Assembly (NCBI GenBank): GCA_013180625.2
Contig: SNVD02013915.1
Coordinates: 1 to 64,000, forward strand
Direction: 5' to 3'
From: Boswellia sacra
Lineage: Eukaryota > Streptophyta > Magnoliopsida > Sapindales > Burseraceae
Length of the DNA stretch: 64,000 nucleotides
Below, in pieces: positions 1-11,275 of the stretch. The number at the start of each line of letters is the position of its first letter. Positions within the stretch are counted from its first letter, which is position 1. The position numbers and the translations under genes were made by a program. Under the pieces are notes generated by a model. It was not told the DNA's origin. It saw only the letters and a program-made list of their open reading frames with translations, and searched no databases.

Positions 1-640
1 GGTGGTATGGACAGCAAGCACATAACCTTTTAAATCTCTCCCAATATTCATGAAGTGATTCTCCATTGTGTTGTCGAATGCCACTAATATCTTTTCTAAT
101 ATTTGTAACTTTCGAGGCTGGAAAGGATTTCTCCAAAAAGAGTTTACTTATCTCATTCCAAGTGGTAATGGTACCTGGTGGTAGGTAGTATAACCAATCT
201 TTTGCCGAATCTGCTAATGAGAATGGGAAAGCTATCAATTTAATTTGCTCTTCAGAAACGCCAGTTGGCTTCATACTTGAGCATACCACATGAAATTCTT
301 TGAGGTGTTTGTTCGGATCCTCTCCTGCAAAACCATGAAATGTAGGCAAGAGATGAATCAGTCCAGATTTAAGCTCAAAATCTATCTCAAAATTGGTGCT
401 TATGCATAGCGGTTGTTGGTCAATAATTGGAGCCGCTAACTCCTTAAGAGTCTGATCGTTTTCCATCGCCATTGCTTCCGATTCAGATTTGATTGAACTG
501 CAAGATGATGGGAGGGAAGTATGTCGTGCAAGGTCAAATTCTGGAGGTGGAGTGGAAATTGAATGATTTAGTCTTAAATTCGAGGATTGGAGAAACTCCT
601 TAATTCTCTTAAGTCGTTGATCCGCTTCTCCCTCGGACAT
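1..640 (-). CDS. Athila-like gag polyprotein, N-terminal part (runs off left edge)
   Basis: The minus-strand frame opens at the ATG at 640 (MSEGEADQRLKR...) and stays open for 213 codons to the window edge, so this is a partial gag. It contains the retrotransposon gag core, including the motifs FHGFAGEDPNKHLKEF and ADSAKDWLYYLPPG. The ATG lies about 80 bp inside the primer-binding site at 721-740, the normal place for gag. The same region of the second copy (37830-38480) has a stop and a frameshift, so this copy is the better preserved one. Gag would form the capsid-like particle of the element. Downstream pol lies outside the window. Confidence 0.85.
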   Translation of the reverse strand, partial: MSEGEADQRLKRIKEFLQSSNLRLNHSISTPPPEFDLARHTSLPSSCSSIKSESEAMAMENDQTLKELAAPIIDQQPLCISTNFEIDFELKSGLIHLLPTFHGFAGEDPNKHLKEFHVVCSSMKPTGVSEEQIKLIAFPFSLADSAKDWLYYLPPGTITTWNEISKLFLEKSFPASKVTNIRKDISGIRQHNGESLHEYWERFKRLCACCPYH

Positions 641-720
641 AAAAGCCTAAACACAAACAATCAGGAAATAACAATCAAGAATCAGTAGTAAAAACAGAAT
701 AACAAATTGATTAGAAAATC

Positions 721-740
721 AATCCCCGGCAACGGCGCCA
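721..740 (-). other. Primer-binding site, tRNA-Asp type
   Basis: On the minus strand this reads TGGCGCCGTTGCCGGGGATT, which fits the 3' end of plant tRNA-Asp as used by Athila-type elements. It lies six bases inside the LTR end (CGCATCA) and is followed by the gag ATG. Confidence 0.85.
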
Positions 741-746
741 AAAACT

Positions 747-2170
747 TGATGCGTTCGAAACTAGCAAGTATACTAGTCGCACAAGTAATAAAGTGATGAG
801 TGAGATATCATTCTCACGAGGATTGATTCTAATTAAATTTGTTATTTTTCAGCAACAATAAACTAAATATGGGGGGTTTTGTTGAATGATTAATTAAACT
901 GAATACGAAGGCAAATAAAGAATAACACAACACAATATTAAATGAATTGAAAATTCAATGAGAGACACTTGGTTAAGGGTTCTTTCTCTGCCACAAGATA
1001 TGAATTTGTGAATTAACATAGAATTGTAATCCAATTACAGCATTGAAGTTATCAACCGTAGATAACAACAAGCTCTGTTATCCCAATCTTTCCTTACTTT
1101 GTTGTTAAATAAAACAAGCTCTTTATTTAATCTCTATCCATTAAACAACCTAGAACAAGCTCTCTAAGTTTAATTCAATGGAAGCATTACGATGAGAAAG
1201 ATAGGTTGATCTAAGCAATAATCACACAAGTTCAGATTATTTAACCTAGGTTGTATTTTCCAATTGCAATCTCTGATCACAATTTTGCTACTAATGATTG
1301 GAAATTCATGACAATTACGGATCAAGATTTCTAATCTAGCAATAGACAACAACAGATTATATTCAGTTGGCCATTCCAAATACAATCAGTAAGCAATCAT
1401 AAGCATTAGATATGGGAAAATACAAGCAACTTCAATTAGAGAATTGGATAACAATTTCTTACACAATCAACTCACAAAATCCATATCAAGGGCTTTGAAA
1501 TCACCCTCAACCAATTCAGATTTAGTTACACATATTCAATCAGAATAACAAATACAATACAGAGAAATTCCAGAATTGAAAAGGAAAGAAAGAACTTAGC
1601 AAATTCTTTGAAAATCTTCTTTGTAGATGAATCTTCTTGGAATTGTAGTTCCTCCTCTTTCAAAATCTTCTTTCTCCTTCAAGAACTCCAAGGGATGAGA
1701 GAAATCCAGAAATGCAGCCTCCTCCCACGTTTTCCCCTCTTCAAGTTATGAAAATAAAACCCTAAAATGTGTTTAAATACTCTGCTACAGTGACTTGCTA
1801 CAGTGCCCCGTATTATACATGCTACAGTGCTTGTGGAATTATATTTCTATACATCTCACACTGTTTTGATTACAACTTTTGGTACACTGAATGGATTTAT
1901 AAACCGTAAATTTCTCCAGAAAATAGACTTCGAGAGCTTTCCAACGGTATATAACATGTCATCGGGTTCATTGTATATCAATACAATTAAATCCGAGAAG
2001 ATCACTGACTAGCAGAGGTGAAAATGAAGGGTTTTACTCCATTTTTGTGCAAGTTGCTCCAAAACTCCTACAAACATCAAAACCACACAAAAACATAAAA
2101 ATACCAAGGAATATAGCAAAGAAACATGGACGAATTGATATAAAAGTAATACATAAATAGACACCTATCA
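747..2170 (-). mobile_element. 5' LTR of Athila-like retrotransposon 1
   Basis: On the minus strand this segment starts TGATAGGTGTCTA (at 2170) and ends ACGCATCA (at 747), giving the TG...CA ends of an LTR of about 1424 bp. Nearly the whole length is matched by 38587-40003, the LTR of a second copy. Short open frames inside it are not genes. The primer-binding site follows directly, so this is the 5' LTR and the body of the element lies to the left, beyond base 1. The five bases next to the LTR start (2171-2175, catat) are one half of the expected target duplication; the partner is outside the window. Confidence 0.9.
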
Positions 2171-2567
2171 CATATGATTGTGAGTTACAAGAGTACCAAA
2201 TACAGATCTCATTTACGAGTTATTTATTTATTTTTAATTTTTTCCCTCCAAATTTGGTTCTTTCTGGCAAGCTCTCCTTTAATTTTTGGGCAAAAAAAAA
2301 AGGTTTTTTTGTACAGGATTAATAGATATTGAATAACTTGAGTCAGGGATGCTTTTGCTTTTAATTTTAGAATCCTTTTCTTCTTTTTTTTTTTGGGATT
2401 GCAAACCTCTTTCTTGAATAAACTATGAAATGAACCCAACTTCTGAAAATTTAATTTCTATATAAAGCATTTATGATGTAACTGTATATTTCTGTCCAAA
2501 CATGTTGTAATTTCTACAATATGAATTCATCTTGTTTCACCCTTCAACATAACTTGTCTGTCTACAG

Positions 2568-2953
2568 GGGGGATGACTTCTGGGTGGTTTTGTCTTGAAT
2601 CATCACTTATCACTCTAGCAATAAGTGCTGCAGCATTCTCATTCTATCGAGATAGGACAACTCAGAAAGCCAGAAGGATGTTTCGTGCCAGCCTCTTGTA
2701 TCTTCCTGTGTTTATGTCTAGGCTCCTATTTCACCGCTGCACTGATAACCAGGATTGCCTTACAGAAGAAAGTTCAGACAATGTCATCAAGTTTTCAACA
2801 TCCTCAGAAACTGTAGCTGAAGAGAGTGGAAATTTCAGCACCAAGAACAAGTTGAAACATTCCTCTGATAGCAGACGAGCACGTCCACCTGTAGCATATG
2901 CCTCTGTTGCACCATTTCCCTTCTTGCCTGTCCCTACCTATGCTTCCCCTTGA
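2568..2953 (+). pseudogene. COX10: COX10 (protoheme IX farnesyltransferase), terminal exon only
   Basis: After a good acceptor (tctacag, ending 2567) an open frame of about 128 codons reads to a TGA at 2951. It carries the C-terminal end of plant mitochondrial COX10: TSGWFCLE, then FSFYRDRT..KARRMF, LLYLPVFM, and the plant-specific tail PPVAYAS.APFPFLP. COX10 farnesylates protoheme to heme O in the inner mitochondrial membrane for cytochrome oxidase assembly. No upstream COX10 exon is present in the window: a retrotransposon LTR lies 400 bp upstream. The frame is intact, so it could be the last exon of a real gene interrupted by the LTR in its final intron. The following run of other partial genes makes a captured fragment more likely. 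Confidence 0.82.
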
Positions 2954-3310
2954 TTTGTTGATGGATATTGGTAGGTAATTGTGCAAGGTTTTCTGTTTTT
3001 CTTGAACAATTTTGAAATTATTTTCCAATATTTGTTTTCTGTTGGAATAATTTTTTTTTGTTGGTCTTCTTATTGATAATGCTCTACACCATGGGCTCGA
3101 AAGAGCACATGAGAAGAGTGTTCCATAGAGGCTGCCTGGAACATTTTTTGAATAGATCATTATGTGTTGCTAAACATTTCACTGCATCATTACTTTGTGC
3201 ATAGATCTCTAGTTCTAATAATCTGTTCATGAGTCTTAACCATTTTCTTTCCTTCCTCTAGCTTCTGCGTGATAGAGGCTTAGCCATTTTCTTTCCTTTT
3301 CTTTTTATAG

Positions 3311-4090
3311 TTGGATGTTTGGGCCAAGGAGAGAGAAGCTGCTGGTTTGAGGGCAAGCTTGAATACTTTGATGTCTTAAATACAACGACTGAATAAATTG
3401 TGTGCCAAGAGGAAAGAAGCTGAGGATTCATTGAGGAGAAAGTGGAAGAAGATTGAAGAGATTCTCGCAGATCTGAACTTGAAACAATATACACTGCTCT
3501 ACTCAGGGCTAATATGGTGAGCACCAATCTCCGATATATCTTGGAAAACTTGAAAAAAATTGTTTGTATTGGGCTCACTTATATGTATTTCAACTGGAGA
3601 ATGGTAAGTGGTCTTATTATGGTTCTATTTACCTTAAAGGATGCAACTGCATTCTGGAATCAGCAGCCATTAGCTGCAAGGGAGTTTGCATCAAGCACCA
3701 TCATTCCTGCATGCACAGTTGTTGTCGATATTTGAAATAGTGCAAAAGGTTTCATTGATAAAGAAGTTTCTGCTTTCTATCGAAGTCCTGGTAATAGTCT
3801 ATATATGCTTTTGTCAACCCCACATGTTTGTAAGATAGCAACTGTATATATGTTCTGATTAAATACAGGTTTTAATTATTTTCTGGAGATCATAAATACA
3901 TTCCTGGGTTGAACTTTTTTTTCCTATTAAATTCCGCTATCAGGCACTTGTAGAAGCCATGGGTGCTACTGGATCTACAGGACCTGAGGCTGTTGCTGCT
4001 GCAGAAAAGAATGCTGCTTTATTGACTACAAGAGCTGGTGCTCGGGATCCATCAGCAATTCCATCCATATGTTGTGTTTCTTGGCTGATT
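3311..4090 (+). pseudogene. AUG5: AUGMIN subunit 5 (AUG5) pseudogene fragment, three exons
   Basis: Exon 1 (3311-3516) reads LDVWAKEREAAGLRAS, then a stop in [11 protein letters not shown], then [19 protein letters not shown] one-base frameshift near 3465 is needed to reach [16 protein letters not shown]. Exon 2 (3640 to about 3825) reads [19 protein letters not shown]...VVVDI then TGA, then [17 protein letters not shown]. Exon 3 (3954 to about 4080) reads [20 protein letters not shown]...[11 protein letters not shown]. These match the middle of the plant augmin subunit AUG5, which takes part in microtubule nucleation. Splice sites remain, so this is DNA-level capture or duplication, not a retrocopy. 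Both ends of the gene are absent. Confidence 0.85.
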
Positions 4091-4348
4091 TAGTGCTCTG
4101 TGGCCTGTAAGGGTCGTAATTTTTTATTTTTTAAGTTACATGCTTAAACTAATTTGAAAGAATTGTCTCTTGGTTCTAAAGTTTAATTGAAAATTTTGAC
4201 GTGAGGAACCTGTTTGCTTTTTCATCAAGCATATAATTCTCCCAACAGTATTTGAACCAAAAAGAGAAAATGTCTGATATTATTTCTTTATTATTTCTCT
4301 TAGCAACCATATTTTTACTTGAGTTTTTGATCTAAAAATTCTAATCAG

Positions 4349-4480
4349 GTGAGTCCTCTCTTGCAAGTAATGCTAAAATTTGACCTGATTCAACTCCTAT
4401 GTCGACATACAAAGTTTGGGTGGTTTGACGATGATGGATTTCGAGACTTGGTTAAAGAGTCTACAAATTTCTTGAGCCAG
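4349..4480 (+). pseudogene. Exportin-7-like (XPO7/RanBP16) single-exon fragment
   Basis: Between an acceptor (aatcag) and a donor (ccag/gtgat) one open exon of 44 codons reads VSPLLQVMLKF, LIQLLCRHTKFGWFDDDG and FRDLVKESTNFLSQ. This resembles the segment of plant exportin-7 ARM-repeat proteins that has a CR.TKFGWFDDD..FR..V.E...FL pattern. Exportin-7 carries cargo out of the nucleus with Ran-GTP. Only this exon is recognisable. Identification is from remembered family pattern, so moderate confidence. It lies between AUG5 and isocitrate dehydrogenase pieces on the same strand. Confidence 0.6.
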
Positions 4481-4882
4481 GTGATATGACGAATTTGCAA
4501 GAAGTCATCTGGTGGTAGTCATCATATTTGTGTCATATACTTCTGAGTAAAAGATGTTAGAGCTTTTAGTTTTTATATACGAAGTTAATTGAATGGAATT
4601 GGAGCAATAACAATTTGTTGTTGTGTGGACAATTATATTATGTGATGTTTTAATTGTTGACCCCCAATTTACACCATTTCTTCTTGTGAGACCATTTTTC
4701 TTTCTTGTTCTATCTTAGCTTGCAGTGCTACTCGAAGGGTGTTTGTTTTTTCCCATGAAAATATAAAACATGTTGACTTTGCCAATCACTCCAGGTATCA
4801 TTGTGAAGAAACAACAATCAAATCATTTGCCGGCCTGCTTCCATTTCCATTGATGATTTTGTTTTGTGTTGGTAATTGGCAG

Positions 4883-6665
4883 ATGAAGCTCGTGTCAAGG
4901 AATTTAACTTGAAACAAATGTGGAAGAGTCCAAATGGAACAATTAGGAATATTTTGAATGGTCAATCAGCTTCGGCTTCAACTTATTTTTATCATTAATC
5001 TTTGTAGCATTACCTGTTTTATTCATCACCTATTTCCTGCTCATGTGTTGTGCAAGAACAGTTTTTAGAGAACCAATCATTTGCAAAAATGTTCCTCGCC
5101 TCGTACCAGGTATTTTCTCTTTCCTGTTTGTTATATTTATTTACTTTATGGGGTGAGTGGTGTTTTATTCGTTGTTATCGTTGTTGTCAGGCTGGAAAAC
5201 CAATCATATGTATTGGAAGGCATGCTTTTGGTGATCAATATCAAGCAACTGATACTGTTATTAAGGAAGCTGGCAAACTCAAATTGGTATTTGGTAATCT
5301 TTTCTTCTATGCTCTTATACTTGTTTCACTTAACCTTTTTCAAATTGGCCGCTTTTGTTGATTACTTTTTGTACATTCCTTGCAGTACAAGAAGGAAAAG
5401 ATGAGAAGACAGAGTTAGAGGTTTTCAACTTCACGGGTGAGGGAGGAGTAGCATTATCCATGTATAATATTGATGAGGTCTAGATCCACAAACTACTTCT
5501 TGATTTTAATGAAACCTATCCTATTTTATTTACTACTGCATATTGATTATATTCCCAGCATTTAACCTGGTATTGTAGTCCATCAGATCTTTTGCTGAGG
5601 CTTCTATGAACACAGCTTATCAGAAAAAGTGGCCTCTTTATCTTAGCATAAAAAATACTATCCTTAAGAAGTATGATGGAAGGTATGGGGCTTGCTTTTT
5701 CAGTAGTATCTGGTTTTTATGTATTCTTTTGGAATTTTTTTCTTAAGATAATTTTATCGGACCTTGACCAAATTGTGTGGGTATGTTCAATGAAGATTCA
5801 AGGACATATTTCAAGAAGTCTATGAGGCAAACTGGAAATCGAAGTTTGAAGCTGCTGGAATATGGTGACTACCGAAGCATATTTCTTTTGCAATAATGAT
5901 TTAGCTTGTTTACTTGTTCTTATCATAATTTACATTATTGAATTGGTAGGTATGAACACCGCCTCATTGATGATATGGTGGCTTATGCTCTTAAGAGTAA
6001 GGGGGGTTATGTGTGGGCATGCAAAAACTATGATGGAGATGTCCAGAGTGACTTTCTAGCCCAAGGTTTGTTTAGTAAAGTGTTAGAACTTCAAGTTAGT
6101 TAAAGAGTTGTGTAGTTTTTGCTTCAATCTTCTGCAACCTGAAACAAGTTTGCTGCTTCTTGTAGTTATTTAGGCATTCAGTGCTTTGATCGATCACTAA
6201 TTTCCAGTTACATGTCTGTAGGGTTTGGATCTCTTGGATTGATGACATCTGTACTAGTACATCTCTTCACAATGATCTATTTTGTTTTGATATATACATT
6301 GCATTATCTCATTATCATTGGTTATTTAAAAAGTTGCATGTATCTACTTTCGTGGTTATGCAAAGTGTTTTCATTCTTATGGATTTCTTTTTGCTTCTTA
6401 CGAAAAATTGTTAAAAGTATCTTGAAGTCACACATACAAGACATTAGGTAATTCTCGTAGGGCAGGAGGACACTATGCTAGCATTTCAATGAAAATTAAC
6501 TCTTTCTCTATCTTTTACCATTTGTATCTTCTTTTTTTCTTACTGGAGTATGAACTGGCTCCAGGTATGCCCAGATGGGAAGACAATAGAAGCAGAAGCT
6601 GCCCATGGAACAGTTACACGACATTACAGGGTTCATCAGAAAGGTGGTGAAACCAGCACAAACAG
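4883..6665 (+). pseudogene. NADP-dependent isocitrate dehydrogenase, nine internal exons, both ends missing
   Basis: Nine exons follow in order with splice signals: 4883-4960 ([19 protein letters not shown]), about 5057-5109 (VFREPIICKNVPRLVPG), 5191-5293 (KPIICIGRHAFGDQYQATD), 5386-5476 (VFNFTGEGGVALSMYN), 5580-5682 ([20 protein letters not shown]), 5796-5864 (FKDIFQEVYEANWKSKFEA), 5950-6065 ([16 protein letters not shown]...[12 protein letters not shown]), 6222-6256 (GFGSLGLMTSVL) and 6565-6665 ([19 protein letters not shown]). The enzyme converts isocitrate to 2-oxoglutarate and makes NADPH. The metal-binding aspartates (YDGDVQSD) are present. The first ~80 and last ~80 residues of the usual protein are absent. 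No stop appears in the exons, unlike the neighbouring AUG5 piece. Confidence 0.88.
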
Positions 6666-7248
6666 GGTTCATCACTTTCTTTTTTTTATCTTTAAGGCAT
6701 TGTCTAAGACTGTGTAAAAAAAAAAAAAAAAGCATTTCCTTTTGGCCTTTTAGAAAGTGATTCCTAACTCAAGTCATCCCAGTAACAGTAGAACAGAGAC
6801 AAAGTTGATACTACATGAACAAGCAAAGCAAGCAGGCAGTTCCCTTAAAAACTTGCTTATCATTGCATTCTCATTGAGAATTAGTAACTTCTTTTGTATA
6901 TTTCTTACAATCAGTGGATGATATTCCATCATCCCTGCCTTCAGAATGTCATTCTTTTTAGTTCAGAGGTTGTGTCCCACTGATGGGAACTTGTTTGTCA
7001 ATACCAATAAACACCCATTCCTTGTTTTTATTGTGTCACAAGATACCACTGCCCCTTCTTATTATAATCATGCAATGGAATATAATAGCAGGGCTTGGCA
7101 TTTATTGATATTTGCAAATATTTTTGTTCTATGCTCTAACTTCTAAATTCTTTTTCCTACTTGGTTTTTATTTGTCTTCTACATTCATATTTATGTAAAT
7201 ATTGCCATTTTTTTATCCTAAATAATGCTTCTGTTTGCTCGGATTCAG

Positions 7249-8286
7249 TTTCAGGGTTCATCTAGTCAATGGGTTGATGTGATGAAGAAGAAGAGAGCAG
7301 TTCATGAGAATATTATAAATTTAGTGCATCAGCAACGTTCTAGCAAAAATGTGGAGAAGGTAAACTTTTGATATGCATTCTACAACAAAACATTATATAA
7401 TTGAGGACAGTTGATAGTTAACTACTGTGAAATTTTGGTCTGTCTAGGCTTGGTTATTATTTATAGATGGTCTGTTTAGTTTTGCTTTCAAAGGTTTTGG
7501 TCGCTTCCTTTGTGCTTTTTTGTATATATCTAATGAATTATTTGACAATTTGCAGGAAGTTCAATCTGAAGTCGTTCCTTTGAGAGAAAAGGAGAAAAAA
7601 GGTGTTTATCCATGTCTAGTATTTAAATCACTCATAATAATCGTTATTTTCATTTGGAATGTGTTTATGTTCCAAATTTTAGTTATTAAAGGAAGTTTTG
7701 AGCTTGTTGAGAACATTCTAATATGAAGATCTGTTTAGAATGAAGGCAATGTTGTTCCTTTATTAGTAAAAGGAGGTTTCAATTATAATGATTTTTATCT
7801 TCTTCATAAAAAAACATTTTATCCTTTGTTTGTAGTTATTGTCATACGGTTGATAATTATGCATAAAGTTTATTTGCAGAGAGAAACGACATTGAGAAAG
7901 AAGCATGGAGATCATCTGATTGGTCATTTTAAAAGCCCAGGGAATGCTGCTACCATTGGTGGTACTGCTGAATCATCATTGTGCCTCAACCATGAGGTCT
8001 CAGGTATGATACTGCATAACCAGTAAAAATATTTACAGAAAACTTTAAGTAGAAACAAAAAATGAAATGGCATAATTGTGGTCTTAACTTTATCATGTCT
8101 GAATAATCTTTTTGTTGATGTTCTGACTTCTAAAGTATTCCCTTTTCTCAAGATTCACAAGAGAGTTTTCTTCAAGGCGAAGAAGTAACCAGGCGAGCTG
8201 GTTTACCATCGAATCCTACATATGTCTCTGGAACCAAGGAAAGTGAAGAAAAATTTTCTTTTCAGAAGCAAAAAATCCCAGTTAAG
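7249..8286 (+). pseudogene. Unrecognised four-exon gene fragment
   Basis: Four open exons bounded by plausible splice sites join in frame: 7249-7359 ([20 protein letters not shown]...HQQRSS), 7556-7601 (EVQSEVVPLREKEKK), 7880-8003 (RETTLRKKHGDHLIGHFKS...CLNHEVS) and 8153 to about 8286 (DSQESFLQGEEVTRRAG...EEKFSFQK). The deduced piece is hydrophilic, rich in charged residues, and shows no membrane segment or known motif. I do not recognise the parent. It continues the same-strand series of partial genes. The end of the fourth exon is uncertain. Confidence 0.5.
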
Positions 8287-8358
8287 GATTACTTAATATT
8301 TCTGTTTAAGCTGAGATTCTACCCTATTCTTTGAATACTATCATTGTTGTGATTTTAG

Positions 8359-8461
8359 GATAGTGGAGGTTTTTAGAGATTGGACAAATTGGCTTCTTTA
8401 CAGAGGTGGAATTGGAGTTAAAGGGGAAGAAAGCTGGGAAGCTTGGTGGGAAGAGGAATTG
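8359..8461 (+). pseudogene. Callose synthase (glucan synthase-like) exon fragment
   Basis: After the acceptor gattttag, an open exon reads IVEVFRDWTNWLLYRGGIG and VKGEESWEAWWEEEL and ends at a donor (ttg/gtatta). The pattern DW..WL.YRGGIGVK...SWE.WWEEE is typical of the C-terminal part of plant callose synthases, between the catalytic loop and the last transmembrane cluster. The parent enzyme makes beta-1,3-glucan at the plasma membrane. No other exon is visible nearby. The open frame that continues past 8461 is intron sequence. Confidence 0.75.
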
Positions 8462-9143
8462 GTATTAGTTCTGTTCTCTGTCGTTTCTTTGGTTGATTGT
8501 CTGGTGTTATTTGCCTTTTATTTTCTGCAATTTATTTTGCCTTTTATTTTCTATAGTTTATTTTGATTGTTTACTTAAAAATACTAGTAAGCCTCTTGTT
8601 TTATTTGCTTAATTTCTATTAGTTGGTTATTACATTGAAAGGGCCTAAACGGTGCGTTTAGTTCCCTGCCGTTCAACCAAACTTTTGTCTGGTAGTTGAT
8701 CAGATTAGCTTATGTATTGTAATGGTTTTTTCACAAAAGAGAATAGAAATTTCTTTTCTCCTGGGATTTCTTCTTCCTGGACACCCAGTGAGCTACATCT
8801 TTCATGCATCCAAAAGATTACTGTACTACTTTCCATTCAAGTGTCTGCTATCAAGTTCTGCTAGATTACTGTTGTTAGGCACTTATTAGCCTCTTCTTTT
8901 TTAGATTAATTTATTTTGTTCTACCTTTTGAGTGCTAAGTATCATAAAATTTGTGTTTTTTTTATTTGTCCTTCTATTTTTTTTGGGTCCACCATTAATG
9001 ATCTTTCAATGCTTCCAAATTGAACTAGTATATATCTTTTGTCTTTCAATGCTTATATTTATTTCTCAGACTTATATGAAGAACACATGTATATATCTTT
9101 TGTCTTTCAATGCTTATATTAATTCCTCATACTTGTCTTTCAG

Positions 9144-9580
9144 AACTGGTATGGTTACCAACAGTGGATGCTGAGTCAGAGTCAGTTGAAGCCATCACCT
9201 TGCCAATCTTCAGTGCAAGCATATGTGTTGTTGTTGCTATTGTTCTCTTGATGTATCTTATCTTCGAACATTTAGCTGGTTATAATCAGCCCGAGGTTCA
9301 TGCTTATTTTCTCTATTTTGAAGTTTGGTTATCCTTTATATAATTATGCTTTTATATGTTTATTTTTCACTCATAGTACTCACCTATTACTGCTGTTGTC
9401 AAAATGGCTTTGTACTATCTTGTATAATTTTTCTAGTTAAAGTCTAAACTGTTTCTATTTCAATTAATTTTTTCCTTTCGTTGATGTTTGATTTCAGAAG
9501 CAAAAGTTCTTGATTGGACTCATTCTGATGGTTCCTGTTTATGCTCAATATGGGAAGGATCACTCCTTGAGGATGGAAGG
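9144..9580 (+). pseudogene. LAZ1: LAZ1-like (DUF300, organic solute transporter alpha family) two-exon fragment
   Basis: Exon 1 (9144-9295) ends in a hydrophobic segment, SASICVVVAIVLLMYLIFEH, followed by LAGYNQPE. Exon 2 (from 9498) begins KQKFLIGLILMVPVYA. The order IFEHL..YNQPE..KFLIGLI.MVPVYA is the start of the LAZ1/DUF300 multi-membrane domain. After VYA (about 9543) the reading no longer follows the family and gives QYGKDHSLRMEG up to a possible donor at 9580, which suggests a break in the captured exon. The first exon starts with a short acidic stretch (TVDAESESVEA) as in family N-termini. No further LAZ1 exon was found. Confidence 0.72.
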
Positions 9581-10377
9581 TAATAATTTTTAATCAATAC
9601 AATATAAAACATCTTATATGTTGTCGAGCTTATTTGTTTGTTGGAAATATGTATGTGAAACATTGGTAGTACTTTGATTGGGATAGATGAAGATAACTTC
9701 CGTGTCTCCCCACTTCTATTCCAAGGAAAAAAGATACCCATCCAAGTTCTTTCAATGCAAATCCGTTGTTTAAGAACTGGATCACCTGATGATTTTTTTA
9801 TTTTTATTTTTTTACAGCAGCTTCCTGCAACCAAAATGAGCAAAAGATTTACTCTTGGATTGAAAATTTTTTGTTGAATTCACTTTGATACTTTGAGGAC
9901 TAAAATCAGGAGGACTGATAGACTCTAATCTTGAATTTTTGTTGGAATCAAACTGAAATAGAACATCAGATAAAGAAATGGCATGAAGCCTTCTTGGAAG
10001 ATAAACTAATTTATTGATTTAAGATGGAAGTTGAGCAACCCCTCCAAGAAGTTCCTTCCCTACCATGTCCTTGACAATGCTATTCCCCAATTTTTTATCT
10101 AGGCATATCCTCCCTGGCAATTACAGTATCTTTACAAGCAGAATAGCCTGAAAACCCTAAAGGAAGCTCCACTGCCCACTCCCCCACTGGCCACCTGCTT
10201 TCTATGTTTTAAGTCTTGTGCTAGGTGTTATGTTTTTCTGTGGTTATGGCTGGAGGCAATTATAGTTTCTCTGGCTTGTGGTTGTGATGTTTGTTGTTGA
10301 GGAAATTGAAGAAAAGCAAATGTTAGATTGATTTGGGAAGACATGATATTGAAATTATTTTTTTAATTAATTAAATA

Positions 10378-10690
10378 TTGTTTGTTCTCTCGCTCTCCAA
10401 TCTCTTTGATTTTCCTGGTGTAGTGGGTTATTTTTTCTTTCTTATTTTTGTGACAGTTGTTGTGTGCCCTCTCTCCCTCATCACTCTCATCACTTTCATA
10501 GAATCCCTCTTTTTTGCCCTAGCCCGTTCTCTCCCTCATCATTCTCATCATTCTGTATCACTCTCATCATTCTGTCACTCGAAACACTCTGACAAACCCT
10601 TTTGCCGCTCAGTTGCTCACTGCTCAGTCACCGGTCGTCGGTTAGTTGCTGCGTGCCCTCTCTCTGCTCAGTCAGCACAGCTAATTGGTA
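10378..10690 (+). other. CT-rich transcribed-leader-like segment with a donor site
   Basis: This stretch is strongly pyrimidine-rich with repeated ctctcatcatt and ctctctccc runs, and ends at a consensus donor (attg/gtaagtg near 10687). In plants such composition is typical of 5' leader exons. I cannot tell which gene it belonged to; the kinesin exon is the next recognisable piece. Long open frames through it (to about 11053) are low-complexity and are not supported as proteins. Confidence 0.35.
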
Positions 10691-11221
10691 AGTGATTTTG
10701 TTATTCATTTCAATTGATTTGATTATTTTTTACAAACTTCTTTCTTTCTTTCTTCTACAGTTTTTCCTTCTTACATCTGCTTGGATCTCTATCTTTTATC
10801 TTTGCATTCTTCCTTCTCGTTCCCAAATCATTTCCTTGTTTCTCTTTTACCAAGTTACTCTCTCTCTCTGTGTCTCTCTTGCCTCTCTCTATCTCTGCTC
10901 GTCTCTGGATTTGATCTCTCTTCGTCTCCATTTTTATTTGTTTGTTTGTCTACTTTATTATTGGAAACTAGGTTGTGTTTGCTTGATTTGGTAGTTTTTG
11001 CCACGTTTTTGTTGTTCTTTATTTTATTTTATTATTTCTTCACTTGGGGCTAGACGTGAGAGTAAGAAAAAACTGAGCTTTTTGGTTTAGGAGAGTTAGG
11101 AGTTAAACATGTTTATTTTGTCAATAAACTAATTTTCTTGCTTGGTCTTGTTGTATATTCCTTTTTACTTTTTTATACTTTCATGAATGAAGTTTAGAAC
11201 ACTAACATCGTTTGACTTCAG

Positions 11222-11275
11222 GCACCTGGAAGAGAGTTCTTACTCCATGTGTCATTTCTCGAAATCTACAATAAG
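11222..11275 (+). pseudogene. Kinesin motor-domain exon fragment (kinesin-7 type)
   Basis: A 54-bp exon between a good acceptor (tgacttcag) and a consensus donor (ataag/gtaagt) reads APGREFLLHVSFLEIYNK. This is the conserved motor-domain stretch of plant kinesin-7 proteins (PGREFLL.VS.LEIYNE), placed before the loop that contacts microtubules. It is the only kinesin exon seen. The last residue is K where the family usually has E. Confidence 0.72.

Noticed and set aside
1170..1385. Short open frame within the Athila LTR
   Set aside because: Lies entirely inside a non-coding LTR and is not kept in the second copy.
8363..8566. A membrane protein from the open frame that extends the callose synthase exon
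   Set aside because: The hydrophobic tail after 8461 is T-rich intron sequence past a good donor site.
10378..11053. Overlapping open frames of 90-105 codons
   Set aside because: Low-complexity serine/leucine/phenylalanine-rich translation of a CT-rich leader and intron. No motif or codon pattern supports a protein.
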